A stretch of DNA of 64,000 bases from Halorientalis marina (GTDB lineage Archaea > Halobacteriota > Halobacteria > Halobacteriales > Haloarculaceae): NCBI RefSeq assembly GCF_023028345.1, contig NZ_CP095490.1:248001-312000 (forward strand), given 5' to 3'. Within the stretch, counting starts at the first letter, position 1, and every line of letters starts with the position of its first letter. Below the pieces are notes generated by a model, which was not told the origin of the DNA, did not search any database, and was given only the letters and a program-made list of their open reading frames with translations. Positions 22,379-30,220 of this stretch are shown in pieces. The translations under genes and the position numbers were made by a program.

Positions 22379-23323
22379 TTATCGTCCTCCGGTCCCGGTC
22401 GCGGTCCACGCATCGAGCAAGGGATCCGCGGTAGCCGACACCGTCTCACCGTCAGCTGTGACGCCCGTCCCGACACTCTCCGGAGTCGGCGTCGACGGCG
22501 CCGGTGTCGTCGGTTCCACGCCGACCTGCGTGGCGCGTGCCGCGAGCAGCTGCTGCCAGTACGCGAACGTCGTTTGGTAGTACGCGCCGTCGTCGACGGG
22601 GTAGACGAGCGTCTCGAAGTCCTCGCCGACGACCCGTGGGCCCATCCGAGTTTGCTCGCACTCCAGATAGTGGTCGGCGACCGTCGCGACTGACTCGGTG
22701 AATTCGTTTCGTTCGTTTCGCGTAACGAGTACCGGGATGTCGTACCCCTCAGCATAGGTCGACAACCGGGCGAGAGTGCGGGCTTGGAGGGTTTTCGCGT
22801 GGGTTTCGCCGAGGGTATCGTCGGCGCGGTACTGGGCGTCGACGGCGGGCGCGACGATGAGGGCGGGCGTGTGGGGCGACGTGTCCTCGTCACGACTCGG
22901 TTCCCCCTGACCGGCCGCCCCGGCGTCAGTGGTGGACATCTGGATCGACTTGTTCACTGCCGCCGGGAGATCACAGACGGCGCCGTAGTGCTGGTAGGCG
23001 GTGAATCCGCGTGCCACGTGGATTCGGTTGAGCAACCGTTGACTGGGCGCGATCTGAGCGAGTGTCGTCGTCGTCGCGTGTCCGTTTGCGTCGACCCAGA
23101 AGGCGGGCCCGTCGTGCAGGAGGAGATGGTCGAGCACGAGTGACTGCAGGATCGGGACGCCGCGGCCTCCCTCGACGTCGAGCAGCGTGATGCCGTCGTC
23201 AAGCTGTGGCAGCAGCATCTCGTCCGTAGCCGGATCGGCCTGGTCAGCAAGGGACCGATTGCGATCAGCTCCCCGTGTCGGCTGGTCCACCGCCAATCGG
23301 TTCGACGTTGAGTGTTCTCCCAT
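22379..23323 (-). CDS. RecA/RadA-like protein lacking Walker A, 314 aa
   Basis: The fold signals are GITLLDVEGGRGVPILQSL (45-63), GPAFWVDANGHATTTTLAQI and a later ALIVAPAVDAQYRAD. This follows the order of the RecA core, but the Walker A GxxGxGKT is replaced by GGRGVPI, so ATP binding is doubtful. The C-terminus is Thr/Pro-rich and disordered. Its place upstream of polB recalls ImuA-type RecA paralogues that act with translesion polymerases in bacteria. I infer an accessory role for the polymerase; direct evidence is absent. Confidence 0.6.
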   Translation of the reverse strand: MGEHSTSNRLAVDQPTRGADRNRSLADQADPATDEMLLPQLDDGITLLDVEGGRGVPILQSLVLDHLLLHDGPAFWVDANGHATTTTLAQIAPSQRLLNRIHVARGFTAYQHYGAVCDLPAAVNKSIQMSTTDAGAAGQGEPSRDEDTSPHTPALIVAPAVDAQYRADDTLGETHAKTLQARTLARLSTYAEGYDIPVLVTRNERNEFTESVATVADHYLECEQTRMGPRVVGEDFETLVYPVDDGAYYQTTFAYWQQLLAARATQVGVEPTTPAPSTPTPESVGTGVTADGETVSATADPLLDAWTATGTGGR

Positions 23324-23487
23324 ACTCGACTAGTTGTCTACGTTCCCGATAAGCCGCGGCGTGTCGCTTCCGCGTTTCAGGGAAGGGCTGGAAGGTATGT
23401 AGAACCGGACTCAGGCAACGGATTTCTGCCATCGTTCGACCGTTTCCGAGAACGTTTCCAGAGAGGAAGGCGGACAGCATCGTCGGA

Positions 23488-23529
23488 TTAACCAACAGGC
23501 CGGGGGATCACAGCTCAATTGTTGGTTAA
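23488..23529. promoter_or_regulatory. TTAACCAACA inverted repeat, copy 4
   Basis: Arms TTAACCAACA (23488-23497) and TGTTGGTTAA (23520-23529), spacer 22. It lies 165 bases upstream of the recA-like start and just behind the stop of the phosphoesterase gene, so it can control the recA-like/polB operon. Confidence 0.7.
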
Positions 23530-23596
23530 GACTCTATGATCCCACGATGATATCGCCCTCACGTAATTCTGCTGACGGCCCGTATATCTCCCGAGC

Positions 23597-25042
23597 CTAC
23601 GATCTGATGTGATCGACGATTGTTCTCAGCGCGGTTACATCGTCGTTATTGTACTGTTTGAGTCGATCCCAGTCTGGTTCTTCGCCGTCGAGGAGATATC
23701 GTGTGTACTTGCTCCCGACCACAAATCCATCGACGGTTGGGTCTTGATACTCAAAGCCGAGTGCGCTCGCTACGACATCCAATTTATGCTGATTGAAGGG
23801 ACCGAAGAGTTCCTGTTGGGCAGTAATCCCGAGGTCGTGCGCTCGCTCCAGATGGTCGATCCCCTCAGTAATGCCGTGTTCGTCGAATCTGCGACTGAGA
23901 CACTGTTCGTCGAAGTAGTTCCCTCCGTAGTAGATGATCGGCTCGGAGCCATGATCATCAAGGTACTCAGACAGCTCCTGAAGGAGTGCTGACTCGTCGT
24001 CCGGCTCGAAGAATTGTCGGTACGCATCGTTCTGGTAACTGTAGGTGCCGACCAGCCAGATCCGATCCTGCTGAAGATCCGTTTCTATGTCCAAGAGGAG
24101 AGGCTCCGTATCGTGAAGGTCGTCGAAGGCGGACTTGTTTAGAATCACGACCTCATCGTTTTCGAACGCCTGTCGATGAGCAATCCACCGGTCCACGTGC
24201 CATGACGAGGCTCCAGGGAGGGCTTCGAGATCGGCACGCCGTTCTTCGGTAATCTCATCTGGGCTAGTGATTCCTAACTCACTGAACTGTTCCACTCGGT
24301 TTCTCCCGACCTGGACGAGATCAGTCAGCCGGCTTCCTAGCAGATGGCGAGTGTCGTAGAACTCGTACTCGATAGACCCGTTCGAGGCGTCGATGGTGAT
24401 GAGTGCGTACCTTCCAGGGTCGTCTACTCCGTCGTGGGATGCGATGTTGATCACCGTGCCGTACTCGAGGGTTTCAGCTCTGCCTCCGAATTGATGGCAA
24501 TGACCGCAGACGGTGACTGGGGGCTGGATGTCGTCTATGAAGCTGCTGACGGCCTTCGACCCGATATGTTGTTGCCCGAATCGCTTCCCGATATCGAGAA
24601 TGCCGAAGGGAGGTGTGTGAGTGACAAGAATCGGAGTTCTGTCTTCACAAGCGGTGCGGTGTTCGGAAAGGTGTCGCTGGACGTCGTCCTCGGTATAGGT
24701 GATGAGACCAGGTCCCTGGGTTGATCCTTCTTGGCCGATGAACACGAAATCCTCGTAGATGTATGGTGTCCTGTGGAGGTCGGTGGTAAATTCCGAATCG
24801 AATTGTGGACCGGTTGACGGAGGGAAGTCGTCGTTTCCTCGGACATAGAGCGATTGTTGATGCTTCGTGAGGCGAGCAAGTTCTGCCAGATGATCTGTGC
24901 CAGTATCGGCGTTTTTGAAACGTGAAAGGTCGTCGCCGGCATACAGTAGTAGATCTGGAGTAGGTTCTACAGTTTCGAGAATGGTGTAGAGATCGTCAAG
25001 AGGTTGAGAGCGCCAGTCAGATACAGCGAGAATGTGGGTCAT
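23597..25042 (-). CDS. Metallophosphoesterase - HhH - DEDD exonuclease fusion, 481 aa
   Basis: Residues 1-235 form a calcineurin-like phosphoesterase: AVSDWR (usual DxH is DWR), YAGDD, RGNDD, VTHTPPFG and CGHCH. At about 255-290 comes a helix-hairpin-helix segment (ITSPDEITEERRADLEALPG). Residues 312-481 are a YprB-type RNase H-like exonuclease: LLLDIETD, a central IIYYGGNYFDEQ, and the end region QYNNDDVTAL. The combination suggests processing of DNA ends. It is upstream of the recA-like/polB operon and divergent from the SRAP gene, with inverted repeat copy 5 between them. The missing first metal His could lower phosphoesterase activity. Confidence 0.75.
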   Translation of the reverse strand: MTHILAVSDWRSQPLDDLYTILETVEPTPDLLLYAGDDLSRFKNADTGTDHLAELARLTKHQQSLYVRGNDDFPPSTGPQFDSEFTTDLHRTPYIYEDFVFIGQEGSTQGPGLITYTEDDVQRHLSEHRTACEDRTPILVTHTPPFGILDIGKRFGQQHIGSKAVSSFIDDIQPPVTVCGHCHQFGGRAETLEYGTVINIASHDGVDDPGRYALITIDASNGSIEYEFYDTRHLLGSRLTDLVQVGRNRVEQFSELGITSPDEITEERRADLEALPGASSWHVDRWIAHRQAFENDEVVILNKSAFDDLHDTEPLLLDIETDLQQDRIWLVGTYSYQNDAYRQFFEPDDESALLQELSEYLDDHGSEPIIYYGGNYFDEQCLSRRFDEHGITEGIDHLERAHDLGITAQQELFGPFNQHKLDVVASALGFEYQDPTVDGFVVGSKYTRYLLDGEEPDWDRLKQYNNDDVTALRTIVDHIRS

Positions 25043-25128
25043 TTTGGTTGAGCGTAGTTAGTGTAACCTCTTCTATCGTTTGTTTAGGTGTACCGTTTGG
25101 CATTAGGAGATTCTTCGCCCCCTTGTCG

Positions 25129-25170
25129 TTAACCAACAACTCAGGCTTATCGGGACAATCTGTTGGTTAA
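25129..25170. promoter_or_regulatory. TTAACCAACA inverted repeat, copy 5
   Basis: Arms TTAACCAACA (25129-25138) and TGTTGGTTAA (25161-25170), spacer 22, in the divergent region between the phosphoesterase-exonuclease and SRAP genes. Confidence 0.7.
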
Positions 25171-25224
25171 CGGTGAGATTCCTGTGCGACCACGTTGAAG
25201 ATGCTTCCCTCCGAACTCCTCGGT

Positions 25225-25911
25225 ATGTGTGGCCGAAACTCGCTCTTCATCGACCAGGCTGACTTCGAGGCCCGCTTCGATGCCGAGGTCGTCGCGGACG
25301 GCGGGTACACACCCCGATACAACATCGCTCCTGGTGACGACCTCCACATCATCACGAACGAGGCTCCAGACGAGATCGATGCCTACCACTGGGGGCTGAT
25401 TCCGTTCTGGGCGGATGAACCCGAGGAGGGCATCATCAACGCTCGCTCCGAGACTGCCGACGAGAAACGTGTCTTCGAGCGGGCGTGGGAATCCCGCCCC
25501 TGCCTCGTCCCCTCGTCAGGGTTCTACGAATGGAAATCGCCGAACGGCGGGTCGAAACAGCCCTACCGGATTTACCGCGAGGACGACCCCGCGTTCGCGA
25601 TGGCCGGGCTCTGGGACGTCTGGGAGGGCAACGACGAGACGATCTCGTGCGTTACGATTCTCACAACGGATCCGAACGACCTGATGAGCTCCATCCACGA
25701 CCGGATGCCGGTCGTCCTTCCGCAGGACGCGGAGTCCGACTGGCTCACCGCAGATCCCGACACCCGCAAGGACCTATGCCAGCCGTATCCGAAGGACGAT
25801 CTGGCCGCCTACGAGATCTCGACACGAGTCAACAACCCCGGCAACGACGATCCGCAGGTCATCGACCCGCTGGACCACGAGCAATCGGGCCTCGGCGAGT
25901 TCAGTTCCTGA
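25225..25911 (+). CDS. SRAP-family (HMCES/YedK) abasic-site protein, 228 aa
   Basis: The start is fixed at 25225 because SRAP proteins need Cys2: the product begins MCGRNSLFIDQADFEARF, and removal of Met exposes the reactive Cys. Other signature pieces are YNIAPG, WGLIPFWADE, NARSET, FYEWK (catalytic Glu) and HDRMPV (catalytic His). The family forms a covalent link with abasic sites in single-stranded DNA. An in-frame ATG at 25195 would bury Cys2 and is rejected. It is divergent from the phosphoesterase-exonuclease gene; both may be controlled by inverted repeat copy 5. Confidence 0.9.
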   Translation: MCGRNSLFIDQADFEARFDAEVVADGGYTPRYNIAPGDDLHIITNEAPDEIDAYHWGLIPFWADEPEEGIINARSETADEKRVFERAWESRPCLVPSSGFYEWKSPNGGSKQPYRIYREDDPAFAMAGLWDVWEGNDETISCVTILTTDPNDLMSSIHDRMPVVLPQDAESDWLTADPDTRKDLCQPYPKDDLAAYEISTRVNNPGNDDPQVIDPLDHEQSGLGEFSS

Positions 25912-25929
25912 TAGCTAACGGGGTCACGG

Positions 25930-26958
25930 TTACTGCATCGGCGACGCCGCTGCCGAATCGACGAGCGAGTACTCCCGATCTCGACTCGTCCCCTCCGCTT
26001 CGAGGAGGTTGTACTGCTCCATCTTCGAGAGGTACGTGCGGATAGTCCGCTTCGTCCGTGGATCATCGACGTCCTCGGAATAGCGCTCGTGAATCTCGCT
26101 CGGCCCGACCGGGCCGTGTTCGCGAACGATGTCGTAGACGACCCGTTGGTGGGGTGTGAGTGAATCGAGGCTCTTCTGCTTGATCTGGGCCCGGGCATCC
26201 TCGGCGGCGTCCAGGAGGATGTCGTCGGTGATGCGCTCGTGGTTCTCGCGATCAGCCTTGCCGGCGGCTGTTCGGAGGATGCCGATTGCGAGACGGGCGT
26301 CGCCGGCGGCGGCGTCGGCGATTCGGTAGAGCTGGTTGTCGGTGATGACGTCCTCGTCGAGCCCCCACTTCGCCCGCGCACTCAGGATGTCGTACAGCTG
26401 CTCGTCGTGGTACTTGTCCATCCGGACGTGCTCGCTGGAGCGCAGCCGACTCACGAGGCGGTCGTCGACGCGGCTGAATAGCTCCTCTTCCTTGTTCGCG
26501 ATGCAGATGATTGCGAACTGCGGGAGGCTGTGGAGATCGTAGATGACGCTGGGGTCTTCGAGCTGGTCGACCTCGTCGAGGATGACGACCGTCCGCGGGC
26601 CGTCGTGCTGTTGGAGGCGGTCGACGAGTTCATCGTGCGGCGTTGACTGTCGGTGGATGTCGATGGTGGCGCCGAGGTCGTCGAGGATCTGGTAGAGCGT
26701 CCGGAATCGGGTGTAGTTGCGCCAGCAGTTGACGTAGGTGGCCTCGACGTCGAGGACCTCTTCACGCAGTCGCTCGGTGACGAACTGCGAGATACACGTT
26801 TTGCCCGTTCCGCTGGGTCCGGTGACGATGGCGGTGTCGGCGGGTTCTCCGTTCGTGATTGGTTCGAGGACGCTGGATAGGTGGTTGACTTCGGCGTCGC
26901 GATGCTCGACTTCTCGAGGGACGAACCCGGCCCGAAGAACGCGAGCATCGCGAATCAT
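25930..26958 (-). CDS. orc1/cdc6: Second Orc1/Cdc6-type AAA+ protein, 342 aa
   Basis: AAA+ ATPase with Walker A GPSGTGKT (47-54) and Walker B VVILDEVD (124-131), sensor region CIANKEE, and a C-terminal winged helix (LTPHQRVVYDIVREHGPVGP onward, about 265-340). Length is slightly below usual Orc1. A TATA-like TTTTAT lies about 35 bases upstream on the minus strand, and TTCCGGAAA repeats lie further upstream. It converges with the SRAP gene, 18 bases apart. It could initiate at a second origin or assist the first initiator. Confidence 0.85.
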   Translation of the reverse strand: MIRDARVLRAGFVPREVEHRDAEVNHLSSVLEPITNGEPADTAIVTGPSGTGKTCISQFVTERLREEVLDVEATYVNCWRNYTRFRTLYQILDDLGATIDIHRQSTPHDELVDRLQQHDGPRTVVILDEVDQLEDPSVIYDLHSLPQFAIICIANKEEELFSRVDDRLVSRLRSSEHVRMDKYHDEQLYDILSARAKWGLDEDVITDNQLYRIADAAAGDARLAIGILRTAAGKADRENHERITDDILLDAAEDARAQIKQKSLDSLTPHQRVVYDIVREHGPVGPSEIHERYSEDVDDPRTKRTIRTYLSKMEQYNLLEAEGTSRDREYSLVDSAAASPMQ

Positions 26959-27010
26959 CTGTTTCTGACAGTCTGATTCTGGGTCTGGTCATAAAAGCCT
27001 GACCGGGTTG

Positions 27011-27115
27011 TTTCCGGAAATACCCCTGGTAATGTCCTCTTGGGTATCTGAAAACCTCCGCTGTACCCCGATATTGTGTTTAAGGAAAGGCGAGGCTTCC
27101 GGAAACTTCCGGAAA
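27011..27115. repeat. TTCCGGAAA repeats upstream of the second orc gene
   Basis: TTTCCGGAAA at 27011-27020 and two tandem copies of TTCCGGAAA at 27097-27105 and 27107-27115 (10-bp period). The core TTCCGGAA is palindromic. They lie between the second orc gene and the divergent CoiA-like gene, and may be Orc-binding or operator sites. Confidence 0.5.
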
Positions 27116-27207
27116 CCCATCTCTTCTTCAACTCTCGAACAACGGGATACCGGAGAAATGGTCAATATACTTGAGTGACAAACACATCCAATACACGCAC
27201 CTCTTCG

Positions 27208-28356
27208 ATGCCATACCTTGGAGTTCTAAACGGAACACGGGTTATCCCACCACAAGTAGCCGACGGCACGACTGTTACCTGTCCTGCGTGTGACCAACCG
27301 ATGGCTGTTGTACGGTCTCACGAACGAGGTTCTGCTTTCATTTCTCGTCATTTTCGGCACCACGAACAGGAGGGTCGTTCTGAGATGGGGCAAACTGGCG
27401 GTCAGGCGACCTTTGCCGACCTCATAGACGCCGGCGAGTGTACCGGTGAATCGGACGAGCATATGAAGATGAAGTCGATTGCGTATGCTCGATTGGAGCA
27501 CGATTTCCCCGACGCGACAGTTGAGTTGGAATCCGGCATTGACGGACGAATTGCGGATGTCTTGCTCACATTCGACACTCCCCGAGAACCCTATGGAAAA
27601 GGTATCGCGATAGAAGCTCAGTATCGGAATCAGGGCAAAGATATTGAGGCAGTTACTGACCATTATTTACAGCATGATTATAGCGTTGCGTGGCTCGATG
27701 AGGACGATTTCTCCGAGTACGATGTTGATCTCTCCGGTATACTGACCGTCTGGCCCTATGCGCTTCCGTCGCGGTCTGATACAGAGGGGTATCCGGAAGT
27801 CATCAGATGGCTCTGGCAAGAGAAGTCACCGTCTGTTTCGTTAGAGATCCCTATTCCCGGAGAATATTGGGCATCGTTCGACAAGTCGGATGAATGGGTG
27901 ACTGTTGCTCAACAAGATCTTCGACGGAAGGGACGCGCTTGGGCGACCCTTTCTCGCTCACCAACGGGTCAGCTAACTCTTCAGCTTGGAAAGAAGGACT
28001 GGGGCTGGGATGGAGACACCCACCGAGTCACCGTCCAGCTTGAAGAATCGGATACCCAGGAACTCCGCTCATTTTCTGAAAACTTAGAACGGCTAGCGTT
28101 TGGACCGGATCGCCCGCCTGAGGGAGATCGAGAACGCCCTTGGCATGATTTGACGACGGCTTGGTTCGCCGGCTCTCCTCGAGTCACCTCCTGGCTCTCG
28201 GCTTCCCTCTCACCCGATGACGATGTGGTCCTCTCGTTAGGAAAGAAACACCCAAAAGAGACTGATCGGGTTAGTGTCCAGATCGACGAGACTGCGACTC
28301 AGGCCCTGAACGAGCTAACCACACTTCTTGCGAGGGCTTTCGAACTGGAAGCTTGA
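27208..28356 (+). CDS. CoiA-like nuclease, about 382 aa
   Basis: The N-terminus has a zinc-finger pair CPACDQPM followed by His-rich FISRHFRHHEQ. Then comes the CoiA-type nuclease core: SDEHMKMKSIAYARLE, a strand VELESGIDG, RIADVLLTFD and IAIEAQYRN, which together give the E...D...ExQ pattern of a PD-(D/E)xK site. The C-terminal half is beta-rich with two similar modules (LTLQLGKK and VVLSLGKK). ATG 27208 (MPYLGVLNG) is preferred; GTG at 27175 is an in-frame alternative. CoiA family members process DNA in competence, and related forms occur in defence islands such as this. Confidence 0.65.
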   Translation: MPYLGVLNGTRVIPPQVADGTTVTCPACDQPMAVVRSHERGSAFISRHFRHHEQEGRSEMGQTGGQATFADLIDAGECTGESDEHMKMKSIAYARLEHDFPDATVELESGIDGRIADVLLTFDTPREPYGKGIAIEAQYRNQGKDIEAVTDHYLQHDYSVAWLDEDDFSEYDVDLSGILTVWPYALPSRSDTEGYPEVIRWLWQEKSPSVSLEIPIPGEYWASFDKSDEWVTVAQQDLRRKGRAWATLSRSPTGQLTLQLGKKDWGWDGDTHRVTVQLEESDTQELRSFSENLERLAFGPDRPPEGDRERPWHDLTTAWFAGSPRVTSWLSASLSPDDDVVLSLGKKHPKETDRVSVQIDETATQALNELTTLLARAFELEA

Positions 28357-28362
28357 CTGCGG

Positions 28363-30129
28363 TTAGAATGGTTGGTGTTCGAGAATGTGCTCCATGATGA
28401 GCTGCTCCCGGGCATCCACGAACTCCTCAAACGTCATCTCCTTGGCGCCCTCCGGGATATGATGAGTCTGCTTGTAGTCGTCCGTACGGGATTTCATCCA
28501 GTCCTCGAAGTCATCATCGGATTTCATCTTGTTCGTCTTGTCGATCAGCAGCTGAAGGTTCCCTACTCGGTCAGCATCCGCCTCCTCGGGGAGAACTGAT
28601 TTCGGGATAATGTGGTCAATATCGTAGTCCTTGCCTCGCGCCGGTTCATCGGGATAGTGCGAAAGCTGGAGGAGGAACTCGATGTCCCGCTTGCCGTATT
28701 GGAGCTCCTCGAAAAGTGTGGTAAGCTTTTCTTCGGTGAAACGGAGAGAGGTCCCGTAACTGGACGCCACTTCATCACTGATCCGTTCTAGTGGGAACTC
28801 CGAGCTCTCTTCCTCTCGGATAACGTCCCGGACGAGTTCTGCGATCTGGTTCGATGATTGGCTGGTGAATCCGTTGAGTCGAGCCGCGCAGATGTAGTAG
28901 AGAATGTCACGACGCCGGCCGCGACCCTTGATGGAGGTCGAATCGAGCGAGGGATTCTCGTTCTGGTAGAGATAGTAGGCGATAGGCGTGTAGAGGGCGG
29001 GACTGAGGATGTAGGTCACCGTCGGATAGTAGCTGTTCAAGAGCTCCGCAAGTTGCTCCATCGTGTTCGAGAACGTATCCGTGAGCCAGATATCCTTGAG
29101 ATTCCGCAGCAGGTCAAGCGTGTAGTTATCGAATCGGTATTGAATCTCATTGCCGTTGATCGCGAGCAGCACCTTCTGGATGTGCTTCGTGGCAAAGGGC
29201 GCGTTCCCACCGTCGATGATCCCATTCAGTTCGTCGACCATCGCGTGAACCTCGTCACGGGCGTTGATTTCCGGCGACTCTTGTTGCCAGCTACTGGTCA
29301 TCAAGGAGAGGAGGATTTCGGCGCGATTCGGTGTCACTCCGCCTTGATTGATGCGAACGAAGACGTCGCGAACACGGGTGATGTCGTTCTCGTCTTCGGT
29401 AAAGAAGTGGAGCTTCTCGTCCTTGTGGACTGCCCGGTAAAGGTCCTCGAAATTGCGCTGGGCGTTGAGAATCAGACTATCGGAATTCTCTATCTCCGGG
29501 TGATCTTCGACTAGCTCTCGGATCTCACTCTCGATCTCCTGCCGTTCCGCATAAAATTCGTCGTTGTCCGAGATAGACGTAATTCGGTTGACCGGATACC
29601 AATAGGCATTCGCGGTTGCTGACTGCTCGGATCGGAAGGAGAAGTCGTATTTATTACCGAGTTCCGAGTCTGCCGTCTGCGGATCAGAGAGGAGGTTGAG
29701 ATAGAGTCGCTTCTGGACCCAGGAACTGGCCTTGTTTCGAGGGTGGTTGTGTTTCCGCTCGTAGAATGATCCGGTGAGTCCGATATTGAGCGCGGTCAGC
29801 CGCTGCTGGCCGTCGAGAACTAGTTTGACCGGTGACGGGAGTGGGTCTTCGGAATTGTGCGGGGGGTTCCGATGGGTCGGGGTTGTCAGTGACTGCGGAA
29901 AGTTTGGTTCGTCGACGTAGTGAGTGACGAACCGATATTTGGGCTGAGCCTGCGCTTCCTCGGCGGAGAGGTTCCACTGAAGAAGTGCACCGATCGGATA
30001 GTCCCGTAACAGGGAATCAAACAGATCGACGATGTCACTTGTTTCCCAGACGAACTCGCGCTGAATCGCTGGTAATAGGTAAGAATAATTTATATTTTCC
30101 ACGACCTCAGCGATCCGCTTGGTTTCCAT
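28363..30129 (-). CDS. DUF262/DUF1524 (GmrSD-like) nuclease, 588 aa
   Basis: The N-terminal DUF262 domain has IQREFVWETSDIVDLFDSLL, the phosphate-binding LVLDGQQRLTAL and RINQGGVTPNRAEILLSLM. The C-terminal part (about 515-570) is an HNH/DUF1524 nuclease: YDIDHIIPKSVL and VGNLQLLIDKTNKMKSDDDF. GmrSD enzymes of this type cleave modified phage DNA in an NTP-dependent manner; both halves are on one chain here, as in single-chain members. It is convergent with the CoiA-like gene (6 bases apart) and divergent from the GNAT gene. Confidence 0.8.
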   Translation of the reverse strand: METKRIAEVVENINYSYLLPAIQREFVWETSDIVDLFDSLLRDYPIGALLQWNLSAEEAQAQPKYRFVTHYVDEPNFPQSLTTPTHRNPPHNSEDPLPSPVKLVLDGQQRLTALNIGLTGSFYERKHNHPRNKASSWVQKRLYLNLLSDPQTADSELGNKYDFSFRSEQSATANAYWYPVNRITSISDNDEFYAERQEIESEIRELVEDHPEIENSDSLILNAQRNFEDLYRAVHKDEKLHFFTEDENDITRVRDVFVRINQGGVTPNRAEILLSLMTSSWQQESPEINARDEVHAMVDELNGIIDGGNAPFATKHIQKVLLAINGNEIQYRFDNYTLDLLRNLKDIWLTDTFSNTMEQLAELLNSYYPTVTYILSPALYTPIAYYLYQNENPSLDSTSIKGRGRRRDILYYICAARLNGFTSQSSNQIAELVRDVIREEESSEFPLERISDEVASSYGTSLRFTEEKLTTLFEELQYGKRDIEFLLQLSHYPDEPARGKDYDIDHIIPKSVLPEEADADRVGNLQLLIDKTNKMKSDDDFEDWMKSRTDDYKQTHHIPEGAKEMTFEEFVDAREQLIMEHILEHQPF

Positions 30130-30151
30130 ATCTCGATTTGTCGTATGCGGG

Positions 30152-30194
30152 TTTTATATAACTACATAGTGGTAGTCGCCTATCATTTATATTG
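30152..30194. promoter_or_regulatory. Divergent promoter region
   Basis: GTTTTATATAAC (30150s) reads as a TATA box for the leftward DUF262 gene, and CATTTATATTG (30184-30194) as one for the rightward GNAT gene, about 30 bases before its ATG. Confidence 0.5.
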
Positions 30195-30220
30195 AAACAG
30201 GGCCACTTTTTGATACGGAA

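Noticed and set aside
9380..25170. TTAACCAACA inverted repeats as miniature transposons
   Set aside because: No target-site duplication, no conserved interior, always the same short spacing and always next to promoters.
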